From: Panaeolus papilionaceus | Taxonomy: Eukaryota; Basidiomycota; Agaricomycetes; Agaricales | DNA length: 64,000 bases | Assembly (NCBI GenBank): GCA_015501605.1 | Contig: JADNRZ010000017.1 | Coordinates: 992,001 to 1,056,000, forward strand | Direction of reading: 5' to 3' | In this document: positions 32,201 through 44,999 of the stretch, piece by piece | Numbering within the stretch: position 1 is the first letter of the stretch | How the letters are laid out: each line of letters starts with the position of its first letter | Translations under genes and position numbers: made by a program | Notes under the pieces: generated by a model | The model's input: the letters and a program-made list of their open reading frames with translations, nothing else | Told to the model about the DNA's origin: nothing | The model's database searches: none

Positions 32201-34956
32201 TAGCGCGTATGGGCTCCATAACCACTGAATTAAGGAAGAAAGATCACTCATCAGAACCGTTATTCCTCAATTGATGCATCAAAGCGGAAGTATAACAATG
32301 CATCCACTGAACAAGCGCGCAAAAAGGAAGCATAATGGTGGCGCTGATCTTAACTCTGATGCCGATTTGCTGCCTCGACCGGCGCTATGGTGGCCTTGTG
32401 CTTGAACACTTCGAGTCCTCTATTTCTCAAAAGGAAAAATCATGCTTTTAAATATTCGAATAAAAACATCCATAATGACTTTGTCCTCAAACTGAGAGAT
32501 ATATCACTGACATCTCGTTCACAGTTAAGATTTCATCAACCGACCCTGAAATGCCACGAAATGCTGGGATTTCACAATTGAAGCTCATTGGTGCGACTTT
32601 GGCGACTTTGAAGTTTGAGGCTCCCAGGGCGCGATGAACCTGATGGACGAGCGACACATGATATGCTCACAGGTTGGCTTGGACGCTCGATCGGACCGTA
32701 CTGCTACTAATGAGTAGACCAGGATGCAATATACACGAAAGTGTAATGATACCGCCGCGCTGTGCGATTCGGACAAGCTGGGGCTGATGATCGAAGCCTG
32801 CGATGAGTCTGAAGCTCTGGATTGCGAGTAAGCCTGCGTATGTACTCGAGTAGATACACAACTTTCGATAACTTCATGATCCTGCCTCATTTCATTTCGA
32901 ATCGCAATCATGCGTAACTATGCGACGACGCACGCATATTGCATTTTTCCCAGTCTGATTTGAACTTTTGAAGTAGCTGAGAGATCTCAGTTAGACCATT
33001 TTGAATCCTAATATTCTATCCCACCGACCCTTCAAGCTTCAGGATACTTCATATTATCATGAATTCAAGGCTGAGAACCACGTCCCAATTTAATGTAGTA
33101 ATATATCTAAAAAATTCGACATTCAAGAGATACCAACACACGCGGTTGTCCGCTCACAACGACTTCAATCTTCTAACACACAAATCGAAGGCTCTCGGCC
33201 CCACCAGTACCGCTGGATTACCCAGACGCCTCGTAACCTGGTGAGATAGCCTTCGAAAGTCTATTCAGTAGTTTTTGACTATCCCGTTATTGCGTGCTTC
33301 GATTCTCATACTTTTTATAAGACCTACGACGATCATCGGTACGCGTGTGAGATGACATGTACAATGGAGAGGTATTGTAGGCCTTGAGGTCAGTCAGTGC
33401 GTGTCAACTTTGTTCCCCAGCTTTAGCACTGTTGTAGCCTGCAGCTGTGAGAGTTGCAATACCACTGCTGCTCGACCGACCCCAGATTCTGGTTCACAAT
33501 TAACGATAGTAGCACTCTTTCCTACAAGTAAAGCGTTCGACAATCGAAGAGTCGGTTCGCGGTCCCAGCCTAATACGATGAACTTGAGTTCACCCTCTGG
33601 AGGACTTCCCACCCCACATAACATAGAATCCGATTCTTAACTTTTAAGCGATCGGTAAAAGGCTTCATACGCTTTCTTTGCGTTTTTTCAGACGTCTACT
33701 TACGTTAGTCTTAATGAAATGAAGGCTTAGTTTAGCCTCAACCCTTCTACTAACATCATCTCCCACCAATACCCATCCGTTGACTTCATCCTCCAACAAT
33801 TGCTCTCCACGACTCGAGCCTCGAGGCGGCAACGTGTCCTCAGGCCCCAAGGCCCCTCGAGAACACCAGGCCATGCACTTAATTACTGTGATTGAACGAT
33901 GTACATAACCACCCAGATAATTAAATTCGTAGAACCAAAACAGGAAGATCAGGTTCACCCAACTTTTGAGCATTTGAGTTGCAGAAGCGGCATTCTGACT
34001 CGATCAAGTCGTGATGCGCCCACAATGACGCCAAACATATATCGAGGTACGGGTTGTCCTCGTTTTGCGGGATGAATGTATGAGCGGAATAGCTATTGGC
34101 GTTTTGCTATTTTATTTTAGGTGTTACGAACAGCTGCCCGTTCCGAGGGCCTCGAGTCGTCGAACAGACAATTCGAGCAGACTGGCTTGAAGTTGAAACC
34201 TCCGCCGCTGCCCTAATTTTGATCAACCGTCAACGTCTTTCGACAACTAGTGTCGGCTGATGTGGTTCCGAGGCCATTAAGTATCTGACATTCGTTTAGG
34301 GTCAACCGAACATGATGCACCCCCGGGCTTCGAGGATCAAGGTCGAGTTTCGAGACTGGGCTCGAGCTGGTGCATTGTTGTAAGCAGCTTTTGATTGACA
34401 GTTTCCGCCTTATGCATCTGTTCGGAATAAAAAAGCGTCCTCCCATTATCATATCAAACGCTCAAAGTCGCCCATTCGTCCAATTATCGCCCTAAAAGCA
34501 CTTGGTCCGAATCACGGACCCATCTGTGGCGTAGTGGCAGAATCATAATGCCTGTTAGTGGCAAGTACCAATTTAACCTTGTCCACGACGAAGATCGCCG
34601 CTGTAAGACCGTACATCTGCCAACGACTCGCACATTGCTTCACATGGGGCTGAACTAAGTAAAGCTCCTCAACAGGACCCGGAAGTGATCAGTGCAGATG
34701 GTCAAGTCTCGTCGGCGGTACACAACTCCGTCCGCTAAAGCGGTATAACAGGTCGATCTAAAATGGGTTTAAGGGCGCGATGAAACACTTGAATGCTACC
34801 CACTTTCTATGTCGATGAATGTATCAGAGATCTAGAGCTATGCACCTAGATTTCCAGTCAATTAATCACGAGAGGGCAGTTCATACCCATCGTCCAGAGA
34901 TCGAGTTATTGAAATCGAATTGGCACTGCAGCGGTTGTTGCATATCTACATATCAG
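29279..34956. other. Gene-poor stretch between DUF6533 copies A and B
   Basis: About 5.7 kb with no supportable intact gene on either strand. The longest frame (30809-31366, +) has no recognisable domain and a chance-like composition. A possible broken DUF6533 piece is listed separately near 33.9 kb. No long direct or inverted repeats were spotted by eye. Confidence 0.45.
33860..34005 (-). pseudogene. Possible DUF6533 relic (fourth copy)
   Basis: On minus, ECRFCNSN followed after a frame change by KSWVNLIFLFWFYEFN lines up with GCRLVSASKLIWVTFILLAFSE of copy A and GCQIASASNVIAIPYIAILISE of copy B. It is followed at the right distance by ITVIKCMAW, compared with ILTVMKGIHH. The frame is broken and flanking exons are not recognisable. 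Its location between two intact copies on the same strand supports a decayed duplicate, but the similarity is short. Confidence 0.3.
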
Positions 34957-36576
34957 TCAAAAGTTATCATTGTTATTGGTGCTGTACATATCATCATAGA
35001 AGAAAGTAGTGAGGGCCACGGATCGAGTCATCTCCTCGTTCATCAGACAGAGCTGTTTTCGCTGGTCCATGATGAGGAATATAACGTGGTTGCATAACAC
35101 GGAGTGGGCGGCATGTTGGAGGCTAAAGTGGGTGGGTGTGATTAATATATCGCCAACAAATGATTTCAAGTATGGCTCACAAAGCGAGGCTGTATTTTGC
35201 AGATGCCTAGAAATTGTCAAAGGACGGAGTCAAATAAAAAAAATCAGAACCTACCTGAACAAAGAAGGGATACATTGCATTCAGGAGACTGATCACTGAG
35301 GAACAAGTTAGATATATCTTTGTAGACAGAGCGGAAGTCAAACATACCCAACATGCAGCAATAGAAAAGAAACCCTATTGCAGCGTTAGTCAACGAGAAA
35401 TGAAGAAAACAGGTGGAATCCAAAAACCTTGTTGATGGAGATGGTGAATCCAAGTTGAGTCCGTGTGTTGTACTGAATTATTTCACTTAATCAGCAAATC
35501 GCTCATCTCGAAGTTACAGGAAGCCCACAATATTGGTACGTTCGGAGCAACGACAAAAAGCAGATAACTGAAGGATCAAGGAAGTCAGAAATGTATCAGG
35601 AACCATAAGCATACGTATGCGTCAGTTGAATATAAGGCTTACCAGTTTCTGATATCAGGATTGCGATGTAGGGAATTGCGATAACATTACTCGCACTAGC
35701 TATCTGACATCCTGGTACATCATCTCTGACTAATATAAAAACCCAATTTGCATGAGACATTCGTCCTTCAAAGAAAGATTTATACTCACATTCCAGACTA
35801 GGAAGAATGAGCGTTTCCGCTATAGCGACCAATGGAATCGAAGTGCACTGAGGGAATAGTTGCCAGGTCACCTCGCAAACGATGGCGGGTATGAACTCAC
35901 GCAAAAAGTGATGGAAAGGATGACGATGATTAGTTTTCTACGTGCCCAAATAGCAACCGTTCGTAGGGAGAGAACCACTGTCATACAAAGGTAAGCAATA
36001 CTACAGCAAAGAAGTTGACTGCTGTACTGACGTTGTGCTATAATGACACCAGCCACCACCAACCCTATAAACCAGTTAGACGTAATTAACAGGAGTCCTG
36101 AAAATGCCGACGCACAAATCATAGCGTTGAAACGTTTATGACATGACTGTTAAAACATCAGCAATATACGAAAAGGTGGGTGGTTTGGAGACTTACCTGA
36201 GCAGAGAAGTGGTGGTGAGATAAGGCTATTATGTCAACACATATGAGTGGTGCAACACGGCGTCAAGATCCAATTCTACGTACAATGCATCCCAATGGAA
36301 AGGTCGAGGAACGGAAGATATCGATTGATAGCAAACAGAACGGTGCCTATGGTGAAAGGCTGCTTCCATATCAACTCCACCTAGACGCAAGGAAGTTGTG
36401 AGTATGCGGTGATTTCAAGATAATAACCTCACAGTACCTCTTGGCCGAAAGTGAGTGCCCAATCATATGCCTAACGCAAAGTCAGAACAGACTCGATAAT
36501 TTTCATTCGAGTTGATTACACGCACAACAACACCATACGCCGTATAAAGGATGGCTGAGCCCAAACGTATGCTCAT
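34957..36576 (-). CDS. DUF6533 multi-pass membrane protein, copy B
   Basis: Fifteen exons: 36526-36576, 36439-36471, 36284-36380, 36197-36225, 36116-36146, 36032-36064, 35901-35977, 35790-35847, 35643-35723, 35529-35567, 35428-35472, 35348-35374, 35255-35295, 35181-35206 and 34957-35122; 277 aa. It begins MSIRLGSAILYTAYGVV, then the domain hallmark AYDWALTFGQEVELIW and GTVLFAINRYLPFLDLSIG. Later: LVLSLRTVAIWARRKLIIVI, PGCQIASASNVIAIPYIAIL, a short loop ending HLHQQGFLFYCCML, and the signature LQHAAHSVLCNHVIFLI. The tail is acidic and shorter than in copies A and C. Exon sizes from the GFLFYCCML exon back to the NRY exon mirror copy A (97, 31, 33, 77, 39, 45 and 27 nt recur), so the genes are duplicates that kept their intron positions. 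Biochemical role unknown. Confidence 0.83.
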
Positions 36577-38711
36577 TGACTGACTGAAATAGTTAGTCAT
36601 CGTTCATCGCTGGTAAACAGAGAAGCCAAGCATACTGACCGAGAACAAATATGAATGTAAATTTTAGATCAATGGTACACCTCGTTGAACCACAAGATCA
36701 TGACCTATCCACCGGCCTGAGCGCGCGAATAGAGACAGCGACGAAAGAAACCAAAAGGTAAACGACAAACAGGCACCTCTGATGAAAAGAAAAGCAGATA
36801 ATTGACGAAAGAGAGTAACGAGTAATAAATGCTGTTGCTTGAAGAAAGCAACAAGCAGGCTGCGAGTCCCCTGCGTTATCTATCCCTCAGAGTATCACTG
36901 AGATACGGACGATGCAGGCTCTCAAAGAATAAAACCCAGGAAAGAGCTACGTGTACCTCATGAGCATGCGTATAGGGGAAAAGAAGTGTCACTCTCACCG
37001 AAAAATTAGGGCACCAAAGCCTGCAAAGCGCACCAAACGATAACCGAGCAGTTGTAGTTCGGTGGTCGGAGCAAAGAAACCACGTCGCAAAGGAGAGGGG
37101 AAAAGAGAAGAACAGCAAGGATAGGAGTCGCTTCCCTTCCCCACTCAACGACGCCCGGCAGGGATTGCAATTTCATTCAATGCACACTGATGGACATACA
37201 TACATATCCCCATACTCGCATCCACAACGGTTAAGCCTGCAAAGCCCATGAGGCGCTAATGACAATTGCAATATGTAAATTATCAAGATAAATACCGTCT
37301 TGAGAGGGTCTTGGAGAGGTCTATGCCGGGCACAGGAACCCCAAGATTAATAAAGTCATCTCAAAGGGCCAACACTCTGAGGTACAGACAACACAGCCTG
37401 TTGGAGCTGGTTTTCGAAAGAGTCTAGAGTCCTGGACAAGGTTTGAGGCGTCGAAAGCCAATACATATGTCTACCATTGAGCAAAGGGCCCAGGACTCAG
37501 GAGCGATGATTTCCCAAAACCATTTGGCATTTCCAGCGGGCCAATATGCGCGTTCCTCAATAATTCGTCACCATCAGAGTTCAAAAATGAGTATAAAGTA
37601 CACAGATAATTGCACAAGTCATTTTGAATGTCGCATAACAGACCGAAAGCGCAAGACGATGCAAAATGAAAGAGTTCCAGGTCCCTTGAGCGTGTAGCAT
37701 GTCTGGGGACGGACAACGGACAAGATCAAGATGAGAGTTTGAAATGTAAATTGAGTTGGCGGTTGTCGCTAGGTGGAGCCGTTCCATCAGATGAGATGAT
37801 GGTCAACAATTCGAATTCAAACCAATTTCCAGCCAATTTCAGACCACCTGCAGATCCATAAAATCATTGACAACTCGCTGAACGGGCCGGTAACTTTCTA
37901 TGTAAGAAAAGGAAACAACATTTCCTGTCAAAAAAGAAAGATTTAGATACATGAAATATGCAGAGATATTTATACAAATGCTGATAATGTTACAAAAAAC
38001 AACAACATAAGTCCATAAGTGAAAGTGAGAAAATGAAAGCGAAAGAAAAGCGAACCGGAAAGAGAGGGCGTAGGGTGGAGAATAGGGGTAGTAGTGTAAG
38101 TGTAGGTCTGTGTAAGTGTGTAAAGAGAGGAATAGTATGATGTGCGATACATATCTACAGGTGATGCCAAAATGAAGAGTGAGGGAGAGGATGACTTGGG
38201 AAATAAGGCTATAGTCTGAAAAATGAAGTGGGTGACAATGAGTGGGATAGTGACATGAAAACAAAGCACAATGACTGATTAACGCTACACATGTACAATT
38301 CTCGTCTTGAGTCTTGAATAAATTTTTGATGTCTGGCCAAAGCCGCTGGCGTAGACGATGAGGTTATGCTTCTTTTGGTGAGGGGTGGGGGTGCTGTTAA
38401 GAGGTTGGGGGAGGGGTGAGAGGGAGGCAAGGGGGGAGGCTATGCACTAAGATATAGGACGTGAGGCTGCACCCTATGGAGAGCGGATAGTGGGGGATAC
38501 GGAGCGTTGTCCTGTTTCAAATCCACGAACGCGGCCAGGTCGTTCCACAGCCTGGAAAAAAGGATGTCCCCTCGTTCATTCTCTAGAACGAAGTCGTACG
38601 GGGTCCTTGGAAGTCCTGTAGTCCAAGGCGGGCAGTGTGGCGCTGCCACCGGGCTTGCTTAAGGTAGAGCAGGGTGGTCGGAGAAAATCACGAAACCAGG
38701 ACCCCACCGCG
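36577..38711. other. Intergenic between DUF6533 copies B and C
   Basis: About 2.1 kb with overlapping chance frames on both strands and no recognisable protein. Contains the promoter of copy B and the 3' region of copy C. Confidence 0.5.
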
Positions 38712-40487
38712 CTACACCTCCCTCTCCCTGCGCTCCTCCTCCCATGTCCCACTCAACGTCGTCGTCCTCGCCTTCTCATTCTCAGTCTCCTCATCCTCCC
38801 TCCGCCTCCTATCTACTTCCTGCATCCCATACCTCTCATCATCCCTGCTCATATACTCGTCATCCGTAACAAACGTATCCAGCACCGTGCTGAGTACAAA
38901 CGCGTTCCCAGACGCATCCTGATGGTGATCATCGTTGTTAGCGTTGTGATTCCGGGACGTGGTGGTTGTGAAATCGCATAAGTCATTGTCATGGCTCGGT
39001 CTTTGACGACTGCAGATGATGAAGATGACGTGGTTGCAGAGGAGGGCATGAAGGGCGCGTTGAGGGCTATAGGGGAATGAAGGTTGATTAATACACAAGT
39101 TAGATGATAGATTAAGGGTGGCACACGCACTCAGAGAATAGCGACTTGAGCGAGGGCTACGAACAAAACAAACAGTCAGTTGCTAAACGAGACCTTTGAC
39201 GACGAAGTACATACCGATGCCACAAATGGGTAAATCAAGTTCGCAACAGTGACCACCAGCAAAAACACATAAAATGCGAAACCGCTGGCATACAACTCTC
39301 GAACCCAATGGGAATTAGAATGGCGGACTAAAAGGAAAAAAAAGGTTATTTGCCCAGATTGTTTGGAAGAATTGTGATACGCACGATGCTTTATGCCGCG
39401 GATAAAAGTCAAAATGACAATTGCTAAAAACACGGGGAGAAGGGTGTTAATCCTCCAATATTGTGCTAAAATTATGGATGGACTCACTCGTCTCCGAGAA
39501 CAATACCAGAACATAATTAACCAATAACAGCCCACTAGACGACTCCAAGCTGCATCCGTATTTAATTAGGGGGTTCACAGGTACGACTGTCATAGGGCGA
39601 TTTTCATCAGTGTCTCTCGTCGGGGTATGCGAATCGAGGGGACTCACAGCGTAGCGTCTTCAAGTAAAAGTGGACGATGATCAAGGAAGGTGTCACTGTG
39701 CACTAGAATTGAAGGTCAGATCAGCTACGCTATCAAGGTCATGGTTTTGACATAACACGTACCAAGAAAAGTGCGACGAGGAACCATGCCATGAGTGGTT
39801 TGCGTTCCCATATAGCGAGCGTGCGGAGCAGAAGGACGACTGGTAGAGGTAAGCAACACGCGTAATCTGTAAAAGGGGGATGGAAACCTACTTTGAGACA
39901 CAATAATTCCAAAGGTGTTTACCCCTGTGATGAATAAAAAGTCAGCTTTGGGGACCTCGTGAAAAGATACCATACGCAACGCACAAGTGACGATAGAATA
40001 TTCTTTATGACACTGTTCGGGTGTTCTAATCACCTTCAGAGCTACACAAAGCAAAGCAAAAGGCATGAGCACTACCGCACTGAACGCCAATAAACATTAA
40101 CCACGAGATCCGCTCACCATGCATACAAATACTCAAATCGATAAAAGGCAAATACCGATTTAACGCAAAAAGTAAGGTGCCGACGGACCACGGCCTCGTC
40201 CAGATATACTTGACTTCATAGTCCAGCGTGCAGAGATAATCGTATAGCTGATGGGTAAAAATAGAACACTGGTCAAGATCTGCAGGGTATAAGTAGTTGA
40301 ATCTGGACGGTGCGACTCACGTAAAATACGACCGTGGCGGTGACGATGGAGTGTTTCAATAAAAGTGCAGGAGGGCTAAGCTGAGGGGCATAATACGAAT
40401 TTGAAGGAGGAGGGGCGGATGTTAGTATGGTAATTAGTTTGGCGGCAGCGGTACTAGCAGAGATAAACGCACCGGATAGATACGCAT
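38712..40487 (-). CDS. DUF6533 multi-pass membrane protein, copy C
   Basis: Twelve exons: 40473-40487, 40321-40380, 40118-40247, 39976-40041, 39892-39924, 39763-39839, 39648-39702, 39488-39586, 39385-39423, 39215-39327, 39131-39156 and 38712-39066; 355 aa from ATG 40487 (MRIYP). The same frame is open for 94 codons upstream to an ATG at 40769 with a hydrophobic start (GRFWSCYVLLVLGLVGLV), which would give 449 aa; I prefer the short form by analogy with copies A and B. Domain landmarks: LYDYLCTLDYEVKYIW, GTLLFALNRYLPFIDLSICM, IVLLLRTLAIWERKPLMAW, ETTIVILTFIRGIKH, GFAFYVFLLVVTVANLIYP and PQRALHALLCNHVIFII. The long tail is acidic and Arg/Glu-rich at its end. It has lost two or three introns found in copy A. 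Function unknown. Confidence 0.83.
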
Positions 40488-43400
40488 TAGTTGTGCCTGG
40501 ATAACCGTTCCTTCAGATTGATTCGCCTCTGCACTTCTCTCCCATTCCACCGTATCCAAAACCGTATCACCCCTTGCTTCACTCATTGCCACTCCTCCAG
40601 GGCCCATCCCGCCAACCTGATCCAATCCATCGCTTCCTCTCTCCACCAACAACCCACCCAAAACCACGTCCGTCTCTAACCCCGACTCTGCACCCCCCGC
40701 CGCTACTAATCCAACAAGTCCCAGCACGAGCAGCACATAACACGACCAAAACCGTCCCAACACGGCCATAAAAACGAGCGTCCGAAGGGTTTAGCAGCAC
40801 AAGAATTTGTCGCAGTCCGCCCGTTCGTCTGTCTTTCAAGAGGGTCTTCGAATTTAGTTGGGTTGGGTTCGGCGTATTATATTAATACGTATCCAAGAAT
40901 AACTCCAGCAATGCAGGCGTTCAGAACGAAAATTCCCGGTGCTCGCTCGTCTCGTCACTCAAACCTCCGTTCAAATGCCTCTGTTTCTGTTGCCTCGTCC
41001 AAAAATAAACCCCGCGTCTTTCCTTTCCTTCGTCCTCTTCACCACGTAACGTACTCGTGGTGCCCGATCGATAGAGCACACGGGCGAGATGACGACCTGG
41101 ATAGCCGAAACTACAGCAAGGCAAGACCACTCGCTTCAGGTCAGAGTCGTGCGTTGTGGTTCGCGATAGGAATTATGGGATAGATAGATAGATGGTATTG
41201 ATGCGATGTCGACGCCGAGCTTATGCCGGATTGGATTCTCCGGTTAAGGTGTCTTTGGTGTGGTGGGGGAGCAAGTGACTTCTTCGTCTTCTTTTTGTGT
41301 GTGCGAGAGACGGGTTTGGTAGAAGGAAGAAGGAAGAATGAGGGATGAGTGGTGCTTGTTAAGTGTTAGTCCAGGGTCAGAGCTTGCTGCGTTCGAGTCC
41401 GATGGGCGGGTTTACTTGGTGGATAGAAACCGAGATGGGGTAGATAACGTGAATGCGAATGTTGGTTGAGACGAGAGACTAGACTGTTATCTAAGACACA
41501 GAAAGAAAGATGCAAGTGGGGAAAATAAAGAGGGAATGCACAAGGTATGAAATGTCGAGTGTGTTGGGGGGTCAAAGGTCAAAAGAAAAAAGGCGCCACA
41601 GTAATGCAATCTAATGTGGCTAGGGAAGGAAAGGGAATATGTATTAAGTGAGTGTCGTCAACGTCGTAATGGCAAGAAACCACTCTGCGCTGTGGCGTGC
41701 AGAGAACTCGCAGGCGAGGACGGTGGGTGAAAAGAGGGGAAAAGGGCAAAACAGATGACAGGCCTTTGGGTTTTATTCTGTGATATGTATGTGCCGTACG
41801 GGACGCGGAATCACACCAAAGAGGATGACTTCCGAGTGCACGGAAGGCGAAATTGAGGGGTGGCCGGCGTGGGGTGGGGTATCGAAGACCAAGGCCCCAG
41901 AAAAAGATGTGGGCGAAGACACGCGAGCACGGATCGTCAGGCCTGGTGGCAGCACAAGGACCGAGAGGCTAAGAAATCTGAAATCTGAAGGGGGCCCAAA
42001 CGGCTATCTCTATTCGCGGTTTATAAGTTATCAAATCAAATAGAAAATATGTAAAAATATCGTGACACCTGTCCCGTACGTACCACAGCAGAATGAGGGA
42101 CCCGACCTGGCTCTGTGAATGATTTGATTCTGAATCAGATGTGCGCCGCGCCGGCGCAGAAAACCATAAGTCAGTGGGTAAGTGACTAACCTTTATAGAT
42201 ATCTTGACTGCAGCAAGTAATCCTTTTGCTCTGGTAATGTTGGGGTGTTGGAATATCAGCTTGGGGCAAGGTCAGGGGGTAGATAGAACGTCTCCACTCC
42301 GTTCAATCAGGGATGAACGGCAAAATGGGAGTATAAAAAGGAAACAGATGTCTTGAAGTCAGGCCGTTTCGTCTTGATAGATATATGTTTATGAGATGCA
42401 GCCCCCTAGGTCGGACGCATTGCTGGAATAGGCGTCCGCGTCAACTTGAACCGACCAACAGTCATAATCATCTAGGGTCATTATCCCAGTATCTTGGAAC
42501 AAAGTATTTTTCTGCCATTAACCCATGGATCATCTTGACCTAGCTCAATGAAGCAGTAAAATGGTGTAACTGCAAGCTTCGTTCCGTGTGGACGGGTACT
42601 GCGTAGTATGAAGGTAACGGCATTCAATTTGACAACTTCGCGGGTCTGAGTTTCATCGGACCGCCTGCTGAGTAAGAGCAGACACTAGCCATCCCTGCAA
42701 CCGCAATAACCAGGGCTGGTACGCTCATAACGCTGTGCATGTTTATTGCATTTTACTGCAAATTACTTCGAATTCGAATCGATAATCGAAAGGAAGGTGT
42801 ATAATCGTCGATAGTCAAGTAAGTAAACACCTCTCGGCGGCCTCGCAATTCAGGCCCAGCATTCGATACGTTGATTCGTACAGCTCGTCCTTCGAGAATC
42901 GATGCCTTGTCGATGCCTAACCAGAATAGTATGCGCGGTGTGCAATGTGGATTACACACCACACTTCTCGTCTTCTGGCTGTGAATCTGACCTGGCACCA
43001 TTAGCAGAAGCACAACCTCGCCGTATGTTCCTATTGATGTGCATATCACTGCGATGATATCAACCTCCCCTCATAGCACATAATCAAAAAAGCGATTTCA
43101 GAAAACGTGGCTTCAAAAAACCTAACAAAATCTGTACCTAAGTACTCTCAGGTAACCTCACTGGCATCATAATTAATGATCACAGAGATCCAGATTCCTC
43201 CGGCCCTCACCCACGCTCGACACAATCGAAGCCCCGCGAGCAATTCTAATCCCCTTCGAATTCTCCGGTTAACCCCACCCCGCAGCGTGCGTGTGCGCGT
43301 GTTAGGGGGAGCGCAGGCAGCGATTGAGGTTCGAAGTTTTGGTAAATCATAATGAAAACCCAAGACGATGTCCAAGCAAAGCGTTGACTCGCGAGTACCG

Positions 43401-44999
43401 AGTTGTCGAGTCAGGGTGCGTGAAGAAGAGAAGTGTTGGTGGGTTCGGCGTGCGGTTGGGGGGTTTGGGACTCGATGTGCATGATGAGGAAAGCCAGGAT
43501 GGTGTTCTGCATCCGCTGTGGTCATGGACCACCAGGAGCTAAGAACAGCGCCGAAGGCTCGCTTTGGACCATTCGAGGTACATCGTGGCGGCCAGGCCTC
43601 TACGTCAACGTTGATTTGACCCCAGCTACCTTAAGTTTCAGTATGAGCAAGGGGCATTCGAAGGGGCTATCTCGACCCTATCTATCTGATAAAAAAAAAA
43701 AGCTTTGTGAGGTGGATTCTTATTAACATTAACCATTGGCTGAGCAGCCCACATCTAACTTGGTTCCAACTAGCTCTCTTTACAATGCGAATTTAATTGC
43801 ATTTAATTCTCATCATCTCCCAACCTCACAATGCCATCTCTCAGGAACCTCCTCTCCTTCTACACATCATCTTATCCCATCCTGCAGCAAGCCAGAGGGG
43901 GTTTCTACATCATTCCCTATCACCCCTATCATCAACCTTTCCCTGCCCAAGTTGCAAATTCCAATCCCCGCATGTCGCCTCGTCACGTGGATATCCGCCA
44001 TCCATTTCGCCATTTTTTTCATTTTTCATTTGCGCGATTGCCAATTGGGTTTCGATATCCGTCGTTCCGGTGTCGCGTGGCCTTAGGACCTCGTGGTGTG
44101 GTTTGGGATATGATTGGCAATGTCATTTGGATGACATCTCGTTCAACTCAAGCTCAGGTGTCAGCTGTGCATTCTCCACGAGAGAGACTCAGCATAGTGA
44201 ACAGGATTGGAGGGGTGTATTTATTCTCTATATCTTGATCCGCTACCATTGTCGTACTGAATTCAACCCTGCTACAACTATCCCAAATCCTTGCAAAGGA
44301 TGACGCTTGGCTAAAGTCTCTTGATCTGATTCTATTCTTTACCCCGCGCGTCCAGCGAGGAAAACATGCATGAAGGAAAGACGACGGCTTATTGATATGT
44401 ACATACATCGGCGACTCACGATGACGATGACAATCTGCTTCTAATCATGTCCCTCCACATTCCATCTTATCTTTCCTCAAATACTCACTCGAAGTCAGAT
44501 CTCCTTATCATCTCTTTCTCTACTGCTTGCTACACTACTAAGACATGAAGCTGCTCTTCAAACAACACCAGGAACCTTCAGCCTTCTGTTATCCTGTTCA
44601 AGCCACACGAAGCACCATTCGCATCACATAAAATCTCTAGAGCACAACTCAATACACAGTTGATGGCTCTATGGTTCGTTATGCAAACCGATGATTGGCA
44701 TCTTGTGGCTTGACTTGATTTTCAGTGCTGGCTTTCGACGAGGAGGGTTTCTCTGTCTGTGATTCACCCTAGGATCTTGAAGTTTATCATGATAATATAC
44801 CCCGCAGTGGTCGGCGCTTCTCGTAACAGTTTACCCACTTACTCACCCCACGACAAGTGGAAGTCAAAGTTGAAATCACCACGTGGCTCACCTTTCCACT
44901 CGCCATCATCTTCTAGTACTACGTCTAGGTTTGCTCTGCCGTCTCTTCTGGTTACCTTCGGCGCTAGCATCATCACAAGCTCTCTGCTCTGCCTCGACA
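40488..44999. other. Gene-poor stretch of about 4.5 kb
   Basis: Apart from a possible upstream extension of DUF6533 copy C (to 40769), no coding gene is supported. Frames at 43736-44303 on + overlap in three phases and are pyrimidine-rich, which suggests non-coding sequence. The right end includes the promoter and 5' untranslated region of the TMEM19-like gene. Confidence 0.45.

Noticed and set aside
34514..34590. tRNA-like start (TGGCGTAGTGG resembles an A box)
   Set aside because: No B box (GGTTCRANNCC) at the right distance and no cloverleaf could be folded by eye.
43736..44303. Three overlapping plus-strand frames of 116-168 codons
   Set aside because: Same DNA read in three phases, pyrimidine-rich; no family recognised and no consistent splicing.
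44883..44999. In-frame upstream ATG for the TMEM19-like gene
   Set aside because: The extra 39 residues are unlike the family, and the ATG at 45000 begins the conserved first helix region.
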